Shown: positions 43,389-53,133, numbered from the stretch's first letter. The stretch: DNA of 63,052 bases from an uncultured Leucothrix sp. (GCA_937923375.1 CALAJG010000197.1:1-63052); one strand, 5' to 3'. Made by a program: numbers and translations. Notes: generated by a model from the letters alone, not told the origin.

Positions 43389-44246
43389 ATGTCGAAAGCA
43401 AAACGTTATTCTCCAAACTCTTCAGATTCCAATGATTTTAAAGTTGGTCTAAAGGGTATTCTGTTATTCATAATGCCTATACCTGTACTAGTAGCAGCGG
43501 TAATTTCATTAGTCGGTGGAAACTTTTGGTCGACCGTTGTTAATAGTGCGTCTTTTGCTGGATTCATGCTGGCAGCGGTGATCGCAAGACACGGCTTTAA
43601 GGTTGAACAACTCTATCATTCTAAAAAGCTTGCAATGGCGCCGACCACTCCATTTAAAACGGTGTCGGCCTTGATTTTATCGATTACTACCGGATTAACG
43701 GCTTATCTCGCTACTTCTAACTACGGTATTTTCAGTAGTATCCTTATCGGTGGTGCCACTTTATTGGCATATTATCTTTGGTACGGACTGGATCCACGTC
43801 GTGATAAAACCGGAAATATTGGTTTAGGCGTAACAGCCGAAGAAGTCTTTGAAGCGTTGGAAGCAGCAAATATTAAAATTGATGCTATCGAAAAAGCGCG
43901 TACTGATATCAGTAATGTTCAATTTGACCAGCACTTGGATAGGATCATTTCAAAGGCACGCAATATCATCACGCTTATTGAAAATGATCCGAGTGACCTA
44001 CCCCGCGCCAGAAAATTTTTGAAGGTCTATCTTGACGGTACCCGCCGTGTTACCGAAAGCTACGCCAAAACACATCGCAATGAAGCGACGACAGTTGAGC
44101 TGGATAGTAATTTTTCAAATGTCTTAAACTCCATAGAAAGCACCTTTGATGAACAACATGAAAAACTCAAAAAGCAAGATCAGTTCGATCTGGATGTAAA
44201 TATAGAAGTACTTGAAACCCAGCTAAAGCGCGAAGGCATAATTTAA
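43389..44246 (+). CDS. XpaC-like membrane protein
   Basis: A 285-residue protein with four predicted transmembrane helices (about residues 17-40, 45-65, 84-104 and 110-130) followed by a cytosolic, largely helical domain (about 145-285, EEVFEALEAANIKIDAIEKA). This matches the family named after Bacillus XpaC (5-bromo-4-chloroindolyl phosphate hydrolysis protein, PF10112), whose true function is unclear. AAGGAG at 43377-43382 is ideally placed. The Bacillus xpaC gene is likewise paired with a telA homologue. telA follows after 56 nt. Confidence 0.8.
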   Translation: MSKAKRYSPNSSDSNDFKVGLKGILLFIMPIPVLVAAVISLVGGNFWSTVVNSASFAGFMLAAVIARHGFKVEQLYHSKKLAMAPTTPFKTVSALILSITTGLTAYLATSNYGIFSSILIGGATLLAYYLWYGLDPRRDKTGNIGLGVTAEEVFEALEAANIKIDAIEKARTDISNVQFDQHLDRIISKARNIITLIENDPSDLPRARKFLKVYLDGTRRVTESYAKTHRNEATTVELDSNFSNVLNSIESTFDEQHEKLKKQDQFDLDVNIEVLETQLKREGII

Positions 44247-44302
44247 TCCGGCACAATAATAATTTTATTGCCCTACACAACATATGAATTTAAGGAATCG
44301 AC

Positions 44303-45502
44303 ATGTCTGACAATCCATCAAACACTGTTCAAACAGCCACTAAGACTGAAGCACCCGCTGTAGCCATTATTCCCGGGACAGAGATTGTTCCTGCAAAACC
44401 AATTAGCCAAGAAATCGTTGCCTATTCTCAAGCCGATATCAATGCAAAGCAAGAGCTGGATCAGATCATTCAGGAAATTGACCTGAAAGATCGCAGCAGT
44501 ATCGTTTTTTTCGGTAGTAAAGCCCAGGAACAGATGAGCACTATCTCAGAAAATATGCTGGAGGGTGTGCGAAACAAAGACTTGGGGGGCGCTAGTTCTT
44601 CCTTGAATGACATGGTTCTGGCTATCAAAGGCTTTGATGTTGACGAGCTAAATCCCAATAAGAAGCTTGGGTTTTGGGCAAGATTATTTGGTAAAGCTAA
44701 GCCAGTGGCTCAGTTTTTAAGTAAATATGACGACGTTAGAAAGCAGATAAACGATATTACTGATCACATGGAAGAGCACAAAACGCAGCTACTGACTGAT
44801 GTGATTTCGCTAGATAAACTGTACGAAGCTAATTTGGATTACTTTCATAAGCTTGAGCTTTACATTGCCGCTGGTGAAGAAAAGCTCAGAATGATGAATG
44901 AAGTAGAAATTCCTAAAATGGAACAGGAAGCCGTCAACGATAGTGAAAATATGCTCGCCGCACAGGGGTTACGCGATGTCCGGAGTGCTCGGGATGATTT
45001 GGAACGTAGGGTTCACGATTTACACCTGACTCGTCAAGTGGCTATGCAAAGTTTGCCTAGTATCAGACTTGTACAAGAAAACGATAAAACACTGATCAAT
45101 AAAATCAATTCTACCCTGATCAATACTGTACCTCTTTGGAAAAACCAATTGGCTCAGGCGGTTACTATATTTCGCATGAGTGACGCTGCTGAGACGGTAA
45201 AAAAGGCAAGTGACCTTACTAACGAATTACTTGAGTCGAATGCAACTAACCTACGTACGGCTAACGTTGAAGTTCGTAAGCAAATGGAACGTGGAGTATT
45301 CGATATCGAATCTGTGCGTAAAGCCAATCAAGAACTCATTGGCACCATCAATGATAGTTTGGAAATTGCTGAGGAAGGTCGTGCAAAACGTCAGGAAGCA
45401 GCAAAAGAACTACAAACGCTTGAAAGCGAATTACGTCAAGCATTGATGTCAGCAAAAGCCCGTAAAGAAGCTCATGACGCGGCTCCAAGCGCAGCATCTT
45501 AA
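44303..45502 (+). CDS. telA: TelA family protein (toxic anion resistance)
   Basis: A 399-residue soluble, highly helical protein of the TelA family (PF05816). It has a flexible N-terminus (about residues 1-50), the conserved RSSIVFFGSKAQEQMSTISE block, NPNKKLGFWARLFGKAKPVAQFLSKY (core LGFWARLFGK), and long coiled coils to the end with an Ala-rich tail. TelA proteins were named for tellurite resistance but are widely linked to tolerance of membrane-active peptides (family knowledge). AAGGA precedes the start. The SPFH gene starts 11 nt after the stop. Confidence 0.88.
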   Translation: MSDNPSNTVQTATKTEAPAVAIIPGTEIVPAKPISQEIVAYSQADINAKQELDQIIQEIDLKDRSSIVFFGSKAQEQMSTISENMLEGVRNKDLGGASSSLNDMVLAIKGFDVDELNPNKKLGFWARLFGKAKPVAQFLSKYDDVRKQINDITDHMEEHKTQLLTDVISLDKLYEANLDYFHKLELYIAAGEEKLRMMNEVEIPKMEQEAVNDSENMLAAQGLRDVRSARDDLERRVHDLHLTRQVAMQSLPSIRLVQENDKTLINKINSTLINTVPLWKNQLAQAVTIFRMSDAAETVKKASDLTNELLESNATNLRTANVEVRKQMERGVFDIESVRKANQELIGTINDSLEIAEEGRAKRQEAAKELQTLESELRQALMSAKARKEAHDAAPSAAS

Positions 45503-45513
45503 GGAGATCAATC

Positions 45514-46614
45514 ATGGGATTATGGGATAAAGTTTTTGGTGAGTTTGTTGATATCATCGAGTGGACAGATAACTCCTCAGACACGATGGTGTATCGTTTT
45601 GAGAGGCATGGTAATGAGATAAAGTATGGAGCGAAGCTCACGGTAAGAGAGTCACAGATAGCAGTTTTCGTTAACGAAGGCGAAATTGCTGACGTACTTC
45701 AGCCAGGTATGTATGAGTTAGAAACGCGTAACCTACCTGTTTTATCAACGCTCCAGCATTGGGATCATGGTTTTTCCAGCCCGTTTAAAGCTGAAGTGTA
45801 TTTCTTCAATACGCGCCAGTTTACAGATCTTAAATGGGGCACTAAAAACCCGATTATGATGCGTGACCCTGAGTTTGATATGGTCAGACTAAGGACATTT
45901 GGTACTTACAACGTCCGAATTACTGATCCAACTACGTTTATCAAAGAAATAATGGGCACGGATGGCCACTTCACTGTTGATGAAATTAGTGATCAGCTAA
46001 GAGATTTGATCACCTCGCGTTACGCCACTATTTTAGGCAAACTTGAAGTTCCGGTTCTGGATCTTGCTTCTAACTACGACACCTTAGGTGGTTACATTAC
46101 CGAGAAGATTGCTCCCGAATTTGACCAATATGGGCTGGAGCTTACCAAGGTATTGGTTGAAAATATCTCACTACCGCCTGAAGTTGAAAAGGCACTGGAC
46201 AAACGTACCAGCATGGGTATGGCCGGCGATCTGGACAAGTACCTTAAGTACGGTGCTGCTGAAGCAATGCAGTCTGGCAATTCGTCAACCGCATCTTCGG
46301 CCATTGAAATGGGCATCGGCTTATCAATGGCTCAGAGTATGACCGAACAACAACGGGGGCAAGCTGCTGTCGCCTCATCATCAACCCCACCACCTTTGCC
46401 GCATGAACAACAGTGGCATGTTTCGATCAATAATCAGGCGTCAGGCCCCTTTGGCTATGCGGAATTGATGGAATTAGCGAAGCAAGGCGCGTTGACAACA
46501 TCAAGTTTGGTATGGTCATCGGGTATGGAAAACTGGGAAAGCGCAGCCGAAATCAGCTACATTACTGACATTATTGGCAAAAGCCAGAGCACGCCACCAC
46601 CAATCCCAGGGTAA
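45514..46614 (+). CDS. SPFH-domain protein (YdjI-like) with C-terminal GYF_2 domain
   Basis: A 366-residue protein. The SPFH/band-7-like core (about residues 20-235) starts MGLWDKVFGEFVDIIEW and contains MYELETRNLPVLS and FGTYNVRITDP, typical of the 'virion core protein' branch to which Bacillus YdjI belongs. A low-complexity Ala/Ser/Thr linker follows. Residues about 300-355 (WHVSINNQASGPFGYAELMELA) form a GYF_2 domain, a peptide-binding module. There is no transmembrane helix. It probably assembles on the membrane with the zinc-ribbon protein encoded next, 12 nt away. AAGGAG precedes the start. Confidence 0.85.
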   Translation: MGLWDKVFGEFVDIIEWTDNSSDTMVYRFERHGNEIKYGAKLTVRESQIAVFVNEGEIADVLQPGMYELETRNLPVLSTLQHWDHGFSSPFKAEVYFFNTRQFTDLKWGTKNPIMMRDPEFDMVRLRTFGTYNVRITDPTTFIKEIMGTDGHFTVDEISDQLRDLITSRYATILGKLEVPVLDLASNYDTLGGYITEKIAPEFDQYGLELTKVLVENISLPPEVEKALDKRTSMGMAGDLDKYLKYGAAEAMQSGNSSTASSAIEMGIGLSMAQSMTEQQRGQAAVASSSTPPPLPHEQQWHVSINNQASGPFGYAELMELAKQGALTTSSLVWSSGMENWESAAEISYITDIIGKSQSTPPPIPG

Positions 46615-46626
46615 CTGTTTCACAAC

Positions 46627-47832
46627 ATGAAGAATAGTCAATCACACTTTCCTTGTGAACGTTGTGGCTCGGATTTGGTTTATGCGCCCGAACACCAGTC
46701 ACTCCAGTGTGACCACTGTGGTTTTCAAAATGAAGTGCCTATCACCCTCACGCCCATTCGTGAGTATGATTTAAAACAAGCGCTCCAAGAATTAGACGAA
46801 TTGCGTCGATCCGGCAAACTTAAGCAGGTCGACGTCATTAGATGTCCTTCCTGTGCCGCGCGCTTTAGCCTAAAAGAAAACGAGCATGCTGGCGGATGTC
46901 CATTTTGTGGGACGCCAGTTATCACGGGTACTGAGCAATCGCGACCGATACGGCCCCGCTCTCTGCTACCCTTTTCGGTAAGTCATGACCAAGCACTAGA
47001 CATCTTCGACCAGTGGATGAAGTCACGTTGGTTCGCACCTTCATCATTAAACTCAAGAGCGAAACGTAATGACAAGCTGACCGGTGTCTACTTGCCTTAC
47101 TGGACCTATGATAGTGATACGCAAACTTACTACCAAGGTCAAAGAGGTACCATTTACTATGAACGCCAGATAGTCAATGCGCGGGTTAATGGGCGTAATG
47201 TCCGGCAAGTTCGGCAAGTAGCTCGCATTCGTTGGAGTCCAGCCTCGGGGCAGGTGAGTCGACACTTCGATGATGTACTGATAGGTGCTAGTAAAACCCT
47301 TCCACGCACCATTATTGATAACTTAGCTCCATGGGATCTCAACAACCTCGTACCCTACTCTGAGGCCTTTCTCAGTGGATTTCGCAGTGAAATTTACCAG
47401 ATCACCGTTGATGAAGGTTTTCTTCGCGCTCAGCAAATAATGGACTATACGATTCGTAATGATATACGGCGGAATATTGGTGGAGACCAACAGCGTATTA
47501 ATCACCTTTCAACAGCGCACGATAAGACAACTTATAAACACCTGCTACTACCAATATGGTCTGCTGCTTTCCAATACCGCAATAAAACTTACCGCTATGT
47601 TATCAATGGACGGACGGGAAAAATTCATGGCGAAAGGCCCTACAGCTTTGTCAAAATAGCCTCTGCTGTAGCATTAGCAGCGAGTGTAGCGGGTGGAGGT
47701 GCCTATGTAGTTGATCAAAACGGCGGATTTGACAACATCAACATTCAGTATTCTCCAGGCTATCAGTTCCCTGATAATCGACAATATTATCCCGACTTTG
47801 GCAATTTGCCACAGCAAATACCTCGCTTTTAA
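46627..47832 (+). CDS. TFIIB-type zinc-ribbon membrane protein (YdjG-like)
   Basis: A 401-residue protein with two N-terminal zinc ribbons: CERCGS..CDHCGF (about residues 10-36) and CPSCAA..CPFCGT (about 76-100). A central beta-rich domain contains YLPYWTYDSDTQTYY and HLLLPIWSAAFQYRNKTYRYVINGRTG (cores LPYWTYD and YRYVINGRTG). One transmembrane helix follows at about 346-365 with a short Tyr/Gln-rich tail. Bacillus YdjG, which has this plan, works with an SPFH partner and recruits PspA (family knowledge). No pspA gene is present here. It ends the operon. Confidence 0.82.
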   Translation: MKNSQSHFPCERCGSDLVYAPEHQSLQCDHCGFQNEVPITLTPIREYDLKQALQELDELRRSGKLKQVDVIRCPSCAARFSLKENEHAGGCPFCGTPVITGTEQSRPIRPRSLLPFSVSHDQALDIFDQWMKSRWFAPSSLNSRAKRNDKLTGVYLPYWTYDSDTQTYYQGQRGTIYYERQIVNARVNGRNVRQVRQVARIRWSPASGQVSRHFDDVLIGASKTLPRTIIDNLAPWDLNNLVPYSEAFLSGFRSEIYQITVDEGFLRAQQIMDYTIRNDIRRNIGGDQQRINHLSTAHDKTTYKHLLLPIWSAAFQYRNKTYRYVINGRTGKIHGERPYSFVKIASAVALAASVAGGGAYVVDQNGGFDNINIQYSPGYQFPDNRQYYPDFGNLPQQIPRF

Positions 47833-47878
47833 TTATTCTATTAATAATTCTTTAGATTTCTGAAAATAGTTGTCAAGA

Positions 47879-47906
47879 TTGTTATTATCAATAGGCTTTG
47901 TTATCT
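47879..47906 (+). promoter_or_regulatory. Candidate lptD promoter
   Basis: TTGTTA (47879-47884) and TTATCT (47901-47906) are 16 nt apart, 28 nt before the earliest lptD start codon. They overlap a 7-bp inverted repeat, TCAAGAT..ATCTTGA. Weak matches. Confidence 0.3.
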
Positions 47907-47934
47907 TGATTAATCTTCATAAAAACAACTCTCA

Positions 47935-50130
47935 TTGCCGGTGGATAGATTGAATAAAAAGAACCTCTGGATATTTATTGGGAGCATCTTCCCTTTTACC
48001 GCACAGGCCTATACCGACCCTCCGGTCTGCGTGGCTCATGAACAAACTAAGCTTGCGAATACCATTACTGACTCACCAACATTGGATGCCGTGTACCTAG
48101 AAGCAGATAGTGGCAGCATCAATAGGCAAGGACTGTCTGAGTTGGAAGGCGACGTCATTATCCAGCGTAATCAGCAGCGCCTCAATGCAAATAGAGCCAG
48201 TTTTGATGGTAAAAAGAATCAAGTTAAAGCTGATGGCAATGTCATACTCAGCACCGATACTACTGCTTTTAAAAGTGATAGCATTGACTACGATATGGCA
48301 AATCAACGTGGCATTATTAACAATGCAAAATATCAGGTCAAGGGCTCACACACTAATGGCACAAGTAGTCGTATAGAGCAGAAGAGTCGTGATGAGCTCT
48401 CGCTGGAAAACGCCACTTACACAACCTGTCCTGCACCTGACCCTAGTTGGCACATCGCCTCACGAAGCATCAATATCAACCAAGCAACGCAGGTCGGAAC
48501 CGCTCAGGATGTCACCTTACGCGTTGGCAACGTACCAATTCTTTATCTTCCATGGATTAGCTTTCCGTTAGACAACCCATTCACTGGGAAAACTCAGCGA
48601 AAGACTGGTTTTCTGGTCCCAGAAGTGGGGGTTAGTGATCAGTCAGGCTATGAAATTACAGTCCCGTATTACATTAATTTAGCGCCTAATTATGATGCAA
48701 CCATCTACGTAACTCCTCTTTCAGAGCGGGGCTTAAGAGTAAAAACAATTGGTCGTTTTATTACGGAGAAAAGTCGCGGTGAATTGGACTATAGCTTTAT
48801 CCCGAGTGACAATGCGCTCAACGATGAATGGCGAGATTACTTTAAGCTAATTTATCAACGTAATCTGGATCATCGCCGCACTCTCACAATCAAAGCAGAA
48901 GGGGTATCTGATAACGAGTATCTCGATGACTTGAGTGATTCACTATCAACCTCTTCTACTTCTGCATTAGAACGAACAATTCGTTATGACGTTGGTAGCA
49001 AAAACTGGGATTTCAGTCTAACCGCATTGGATTATCAAGTACTAGACGCTACGGCCCAGCCCTATGCAAAACTCCCAGAGCTAACCTTTAATTATCAATC
49101 CCCCCATGTATATAATGGGCTCGATTTAACGCTAAATGCCGAGGCTACTTACTTTGAGGGCTCTGCAAATCCCACTGGGTTGAGGCTTGATGTTGGTCTG
49201 AAAGCCAGTAAGCGATATGGCAACGATTCTTGGTATGTGAAGCCTTCAGTTAATTATCAGGCAACCCAGTATTCACTACAGAACAGTACAGCGGGCAACA
49301 GCTTGAGTCGTGCTTTACCCACCTTTACGATAGACAGCGGTTTGCTCTTTGAACGGAACTTGAACTATCAGTTACAACAAACGCTTGAACCCCGGCTTTT
49401 CTATACTTACACACCGTACAAAGATCAGAGTAATATTCCTATCTTTGACACTGCAAGAACTGACTTTTCAATAAGCAATCAGTTGTTTGAATCTAACCGC
49501 TTTACGGGCAAGGATCGAATTGCCGATGCTAATCAGCTAACGCTATCGCTAACTAGCCGTGTGCAGAACCCTAAGACAGGTAGTGAGGTACTTGAAGCTA
49601 GCGTAGGGCAAATATTTTACTTCGACGATCGTAAAGTCACGCTTCCCGGAGACAACGCGCTAACCAATAAAAGCTCAGAGTTTGCTTTTGAACTAAACAC
49701 CAATATAAACAAGCATACTCGTTTTTCAACGACTGCATTTTGGGACCCAAATACTTCTGATTGGGCGTCAACCGAAGCACGTATTAACTATTTAGACGAT
49801 AAACAACGTATTCTGAATATTAATTATCAGAAAATCCCCGGTCAACTATCTGAAATTGACACTTCATTTTCATTACCGATTAATAAAAAATGGAGCTTGG
49901 TAGGGAAACTAGACTATGATTTGTATAACGACAGAGTGTTAGAGCAGCTTGCTGGCATCGCATTTGAAGACTGTTGCCTGGCATCACGTTTGGTTGCACG
50001 ACGCTACCTGACCACCGATAATGTCAGTTATGATGACGCACTATATTTTGAATTTAATCTCAAAGGCCTCGGCAGCATTAACACCGGCGTAAACGCTATT
50101 CTCAAGGAAAACATTTATGGATATGAATAA
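47935..50130 (+). CDS. lptD: LPS-assembly outer-membrane protein LptD
   Basis: A protein of up to 731 residues that receives LPS from LptA and inserts it in the outer leaflet with LptE. A signal peptide (cleavage near FTAQA) precedes an OstA/LptA-like domain (about residues 55-160, SGSINRQGLSELEGDVIIQRN). The beta-barrel domain follows, with PILYLPWISFPLDNPFTGKTQRKTGFLVPEVG (cores PYLPW-like YLPWISFP and RKTGFLVPE) and a CC pair near the C-terminus (FEDCCLASRL), as expected for the inter-domain disulfides. No ATG fits: TTG 47935, GTG 47941 and TTG 47950 are all possible starts. surA overlaps its 3' end. Confidence 0.93.
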   Translation: MPVDRLNKKNLWIFIGSIFPFTAQAYTDPPVCVAHEQTKLANTITDSPTLDAVYLEADSGSINRQGLSELEGDVIIQRNQQRLNANRASFDGKKNQVKADGNVILSTDTTAFKSDSIDYDMANQRGIINNAKYQVKGSHTNGTSSRIEQKSRDELSLENATYTTCPAPDPSWHIASRSININQATQVGTAQDVTLRVGNVPILYLPWISFPLDNPFTGKTQRKTGFLVPEVGVSDQSGYEITVPYYINLAPNYDATIYVTPLSERGLRVKTIGRFITEKSRGELDYSFIPSDNALNDEWRDYFKLIYQRNLDHRRTLTIKAEGVSDNEYLDDLSDSLSTSSTSALERTIRYDVGSKNWDFSLTALDYQVLDATAQPYAKLPELTFNYQSPHVYNGLDLTLNAEATYFEGSANPTGLRLDVGLKASKRYGNDSWYVKPSVNYQATQYSLQNSTAGNSLSRALPTFTIDSGLLFERNLNYQLQQTLEPRLFYTYTPYKDQSNIPIFDTARTDFSISNQLFESNRFTGKDRIADANQLTLSLTSRVQNPKTGSEVLEASVGQIFYFDDRKVTLPGDNALTNKSSEFAFELNTNINKHTRFSTTAFWDPNTSDWASTEARINYLDDKQRILNINYQKIPGQLSEIDTSFSLPINKKWSLVGKLDYDLYNDRVLEQLAGIAFEDCCLASRLVARRYLTTDNVSYDDALYFEFNLKGLGSINTGVNAILKENIYGYE

Positions 50131-51394
50131 AACCATGGCCCAATTAAGACAAACAGCAAGCGCTATAGTTTGGATCGTTGTTACGTTGCTGAGCGGTTTT
50201 ACTACAGCAAATGCAACTGACTCATCACTTGATCGTGTAGTTGCCGTGGTTAACAAAGATATTATTCTGCAAAGCGAAGTTCAACAAGTAGCTCGCCGAC
50301 TACAAGTGTCTGGCAATGCTGAAACCAACACTAAATTACTAAATCAGCAAGCCTTGGACAGTCTTATTTCTGAGAAACTACAGTTACAGGCCGCTAAAAG
50401 AGTCGGCATTAATCCTGATGATGCTAGCCTGGATAAAGCCGTCAACAGCGTCGCAGCACGTAATAAGTTGAGCCTGGAGCAATTCAAACAAGCGTTAAAA
50501 AATCAGGGTATTGATTTTCAGGGCTTCCGTAAAACGATAGCCTCCCAGCTAATCATCAATAGTTTAAAACAGCGTAGGTCATCCCAAAATTCTGAAGTAA
50601 CGGCTCAGGAAGTTAATGACTTAATTACCTCCGAAGCTAGACAAATAACTGCAAAGCGCAGCTACCATGTTCAGGATATATTGATCCCTGCGCCAGATTC
50701 AGTTGATATCGCTCGCTTTAATCGAGCCAGACAAAATGCCGTTCAGCTCAGAAACGCTGCTTTGAACAGTAGTGACTTTATGAAAACCAGTATTGCAAAT
50801 AGCAAAGCAACTGATCTTGGCTGGAGACCATCTGAGAGTTTTTCATTTGCTTACTTAGCAGAACTGACCAAGCTTGAACCCGGACAGATATCAGATGTAA
50901 TTTCGGATGCTCGTGGTTTTCATGTGCTGAAACTGGTGGCCCAGCGTGGCAGTAAAGAGCTCAAATCACAACAAGTCAGGGTTCGTCATATTCTTGTGGC
51001 AAGTAGTGAGCCAAATGCCAGTAGTAAGATAGCCTCGCTGAGACAGCAGCTGGTTCAGGGGGCTGACTTTGGCGTGTTGGCCAAATCAAATTCGGACGAT
51101 ACAGGAAGTGCAATTAACAGTGGAGACCTTGGCTGGAGTGATTCTAAGCGCTATGTTGCGGAGTTCGCCAAAGCCGCTGAAACATTGCCATTAAAAACGT
51201 TGAGCCCGGTGATAAAAACAAAATTTGGTTATCACGTTCTGGAAGTATTAGATCGACGTGAAATCGATGCGAGTCGTCAAGCACTGGAAACTCAAGCTCG
51301 GAAGATGATTCTCACAAAAAAACAGGAACAAGACTACGAGACTTGGGTACAAGGCTTGCGCAGCAGTGCTTTTATTGAATATAAGAAGCCGTAA
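50117..51394 (+). CDS. surA: Periplasmic chaperone and peptidyl-prolyl isomerase SurA
   Basis: A 425-residue protein with a signal peptide (cleavage near residue 33, ANA). The SurA N-domain follows (LDRVVAVVNKDIILQSEV). There are two parvulin domains, the first about residues 180-280 (YHVQDILIP..RGFHVLKLV) and the second about 290-390 (VRHILVASSEP..FGYHVLEVLDR). SurA escorts outer-membrane proteins, including LptD, across the periplasm. The start overlaps the lptD 3' end by 14 nt, so translation is likely coupled. MNKTM at 50123 is an alternative start. Confidence 0.95.
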   Translation: MDMNKTMAQLRQTASAIVWIVVTLLSGFTTANATDSSLDRVVAVVNKDIILQSEVQQVARRLQVSGNAETNTKLLNQQALDSLISEKLQLQAAKRVGINPDDASLDKAVNSVAARNKLSLEQFKQALKNQGIDFQGFRKTIASQLIINSLKQRRSSQNSEVTAQEVNDLITSEARQITAKRSYHVQDILIPAPDSVDIARFNRARQNAVQLRNAALNSSDFMKTSIANSKATDLGWRPSESFSFAYLAELTKLEPGQISDVISDARGFHVLKLVAQRGSKELKSQQVRVRHILVASSEPNASSKIASLRQQLVQGADFGVLAKSNSDDTGSAINSGDLGWSDSKRYVAEFAKAAETLPLKTLSPVIKTKFGYHVLEVLDRREIDASRQALETQARKMILTKKQEQDYETWVQGLRSSAFIEYKKP

Positions 51395-51397
51395 ATT

Positions 51398-52405
51398 ATG
51401 AAGCCACGATTGGCTATCTGCTGTGGTGAACCAGCAGGTATTGGTATCGATCTTCTCCTGACAGTTGCACTTCATAAGTTTGATGCTGACTGTATTGTGA
51501 TAGCCGATTCAACGGTAATTAAGGATAGAGCTGCTCAACTCGAAGTAGACATCGACTTGGTTTGTTACCAAAAGAATATACCCTTGGGTTCAATTTCGAC
51601 TGGCCAGCTCATAATTCTCGACATCAAATGCCGTGAAGCCGTTGAGCCAGGCCTGCTGAACAAGGCTAACGCCGCTTATGTCCTCAAAACGCTCGATAGA
51701 GCAACAGAAGGCTGCCAAAATGGCGAATTTGACGCTATGGTTACCCTACCACTGCATAAAGGGGTAATTAACGACTCAGGCATTCCATTTAGCGGTCATA
51801 CCGAGTACCTGGCAGAACTGACTGGCTCAAAGATGCCTGTGATGATGCTCGCTGCCGATACATTCCGGGTGGCTCTTGCCTCAACACATTTGCCACTAAA
51901 AGATGTGAGCTCAGCGATTACCAAACAATCGCTAATCGATGTGTTGACGGTGTTGCATAAGGACTTGCAGGAAAAGTTTGCACTGGATAATCCCAAAATT
52001 TATATCTGTGGTTTGAATCCACATGCCGGAGAAGGTGGCCATCTGGGTATGGAAGAAATTAATACCATCATTCCCGTCGTGAAAACACTGACAGCCTCCG
52101 GGATGAATTTGGTTGGGCCATTACCAGCGGATACTTTATTTACTGAAAAATACCTGAAAGATGCAGACGCAGTATTAGCGATGTTTCATGACCAGGGGCT
52201 GCCAGTGCTAAAGCATGCTAGCTTTGGCCGTGCTATCAATATCACTCTAGGTCTGCCCATTATTCGCACCTCAGTTGACCACGGCACAGCACTTGACTTA
52301 GCAGGCAAAGGAAGCGCCGACTCAGGGAGTTTTAAAGCTGCTATAGAAAGTGCAATTCAACTAAGTAAAAGTAAGGCAAATTCTAAAATGTCTGATAATA
52401 ACTAG
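51398..52405 (+). CDS. pdxA: 4-hydroxythreonine-4-phosphate dehydrogenase
   Basis: A 335-residue enzyme of pyridoxal phosphate synthesis (DXP-dependent route). Metal ligands are visible in FSGHTEYLAEL, in GLNPHAGEGGHLG and in the C-terminal VDHGTALDLAGKG. The CCGEPAGIG opening is typical. It begins 3 nt after surA, the conserved lptD-surA-pdxA order. The usual next gene, ksgA, is missing; a peptidase gene converges instead and the two stop codons overlap in CTAG at 52402-52405. Confidence 0.95.
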   Translation: MKPRLAICCGEPAGIGIDLLLTVALHKFDADCIVIADSTVIKDRAAQLEVDIDLVCYQKNIPLGSISTGQLIILDIKCREAVEPGLLNKANAAYVLKTLDRATEGCQNGEFDAMVTLPLHKGVINDSGIPFSGHTEYLAELTGSKMPVMMLAADTFRVALASTHLPLKDVSSAITKQSLIDVLTVLHKDLQEKFALDNPKIYICGLNPHAGEGGHLGMEEINTIIPVVKTLTASGMNLVGPLPADTLFTEKYLKDADAVLAMFHDQGLPVLKHASFGRAINITLGLPIIRTSVDHGTALDLAGKGSADSGSFKAAIESAIQLSKSKANSKMSDNN

Positions 52406-53115
52406 AGCGGTATTGTTCTGGAAAACGCATTCAGTAATTTATCGTGTTGTTTGTAATTGGCATCACAGTCTGCAACCAAATCCCAAAAGCGCCTGGAGTG
52501 GTTCATTTCGATGGTATGACAAAGTTCGTGTATTAAAACATAATCCACAACCGCTGCTTCGAGAAACAGTAGTTTATAATTCAAATTAATATTTTTTTGA
52601 CTTGAACAGCTGCCCCAACGCGTCTTCTGCCCTCTGATTGTCACACGATTAAAATGAAAACCATGGCGCTCTGCTAAGTTTTCCAAACGTTTTGGGATGA
52701 CCTGCTCAGCTTTATGTTTTAACCATTTTCCGAGGACTTTGCGAAGTAAATCTGCATCATCAACCCGACCACTGCAATCAAGCTTATAATCGCCGTTTAC
52801 CCTAAGTTTCAAAGTCTGGGACTTTGCATCAGGTAAGTATGCAAGATTCCAGCTTTCATCAAGGTATAAAAGATTAAGCTGCTCTGGTTTGGTAAATTGA
52901 CAGGCCTGCGAATTTAACTCTTTGAGCTTTGCTTCAATCCATCCAGACTGGCTAACCACAAAAGCTTCGACATCGCTCAAAGAAACCCCTCTCGGAACGA
53001 CTACATTTAGCGTTCCTGTATGAGATAGTTTTAGGCGCAAATAACGTGCCCTATTAGAATGAGTGATTTCGCAAGGGTAACTTTGATTCGTAAGCTGCAC
53101 TAATAACTGTGCCAA
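52402..53115 (-). CDS. YgjP-type metal-dependent hydrolase (DUF45)
   Basis: A 237-residue soluble protein of the YgjP/DUF45 family (PF01863). The N-terminal half is beta-rich (RYLRLKLSHTGTLNVVVPRGVS, core RLKLSHTG), then TRWGSCSSQKNINLNYKLLF and the zinc motif LIHELCHTIEMNHSRRFW (HExxH plus downstream His), as in SprT-like metallopeptidases. Such proteins often accompany type I restriction genes, but none is here. It is 18 nt after the PerM-type gene on the same strand and converges on pdxA. Confidence 0.88.
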   Translation of the reverse strand: MAQLLVQLTNQSYPCEITHSNRARYLRLKLSHTGTLNVVVPRGVSLSDVEAFVVSQSGWIEAKLKELNSQACQFTKPEQLNLLYLDESWNLAYLPDAKSQTLKLRVNGDYKLDCSGRVDDADLLRKVLGKWLKHKAEQVIPKRLENLAERHGFHFNRVTIRGQKTRWGSCSSQKNINLNYKLLFLEAAVVDYVLIHELCHTIEMNHSRRFWDLVADCDANYKQHDKLLNAFSRTIPL

Positions 53116-53133
53116 TAGGACTTCCCTAAGAGA

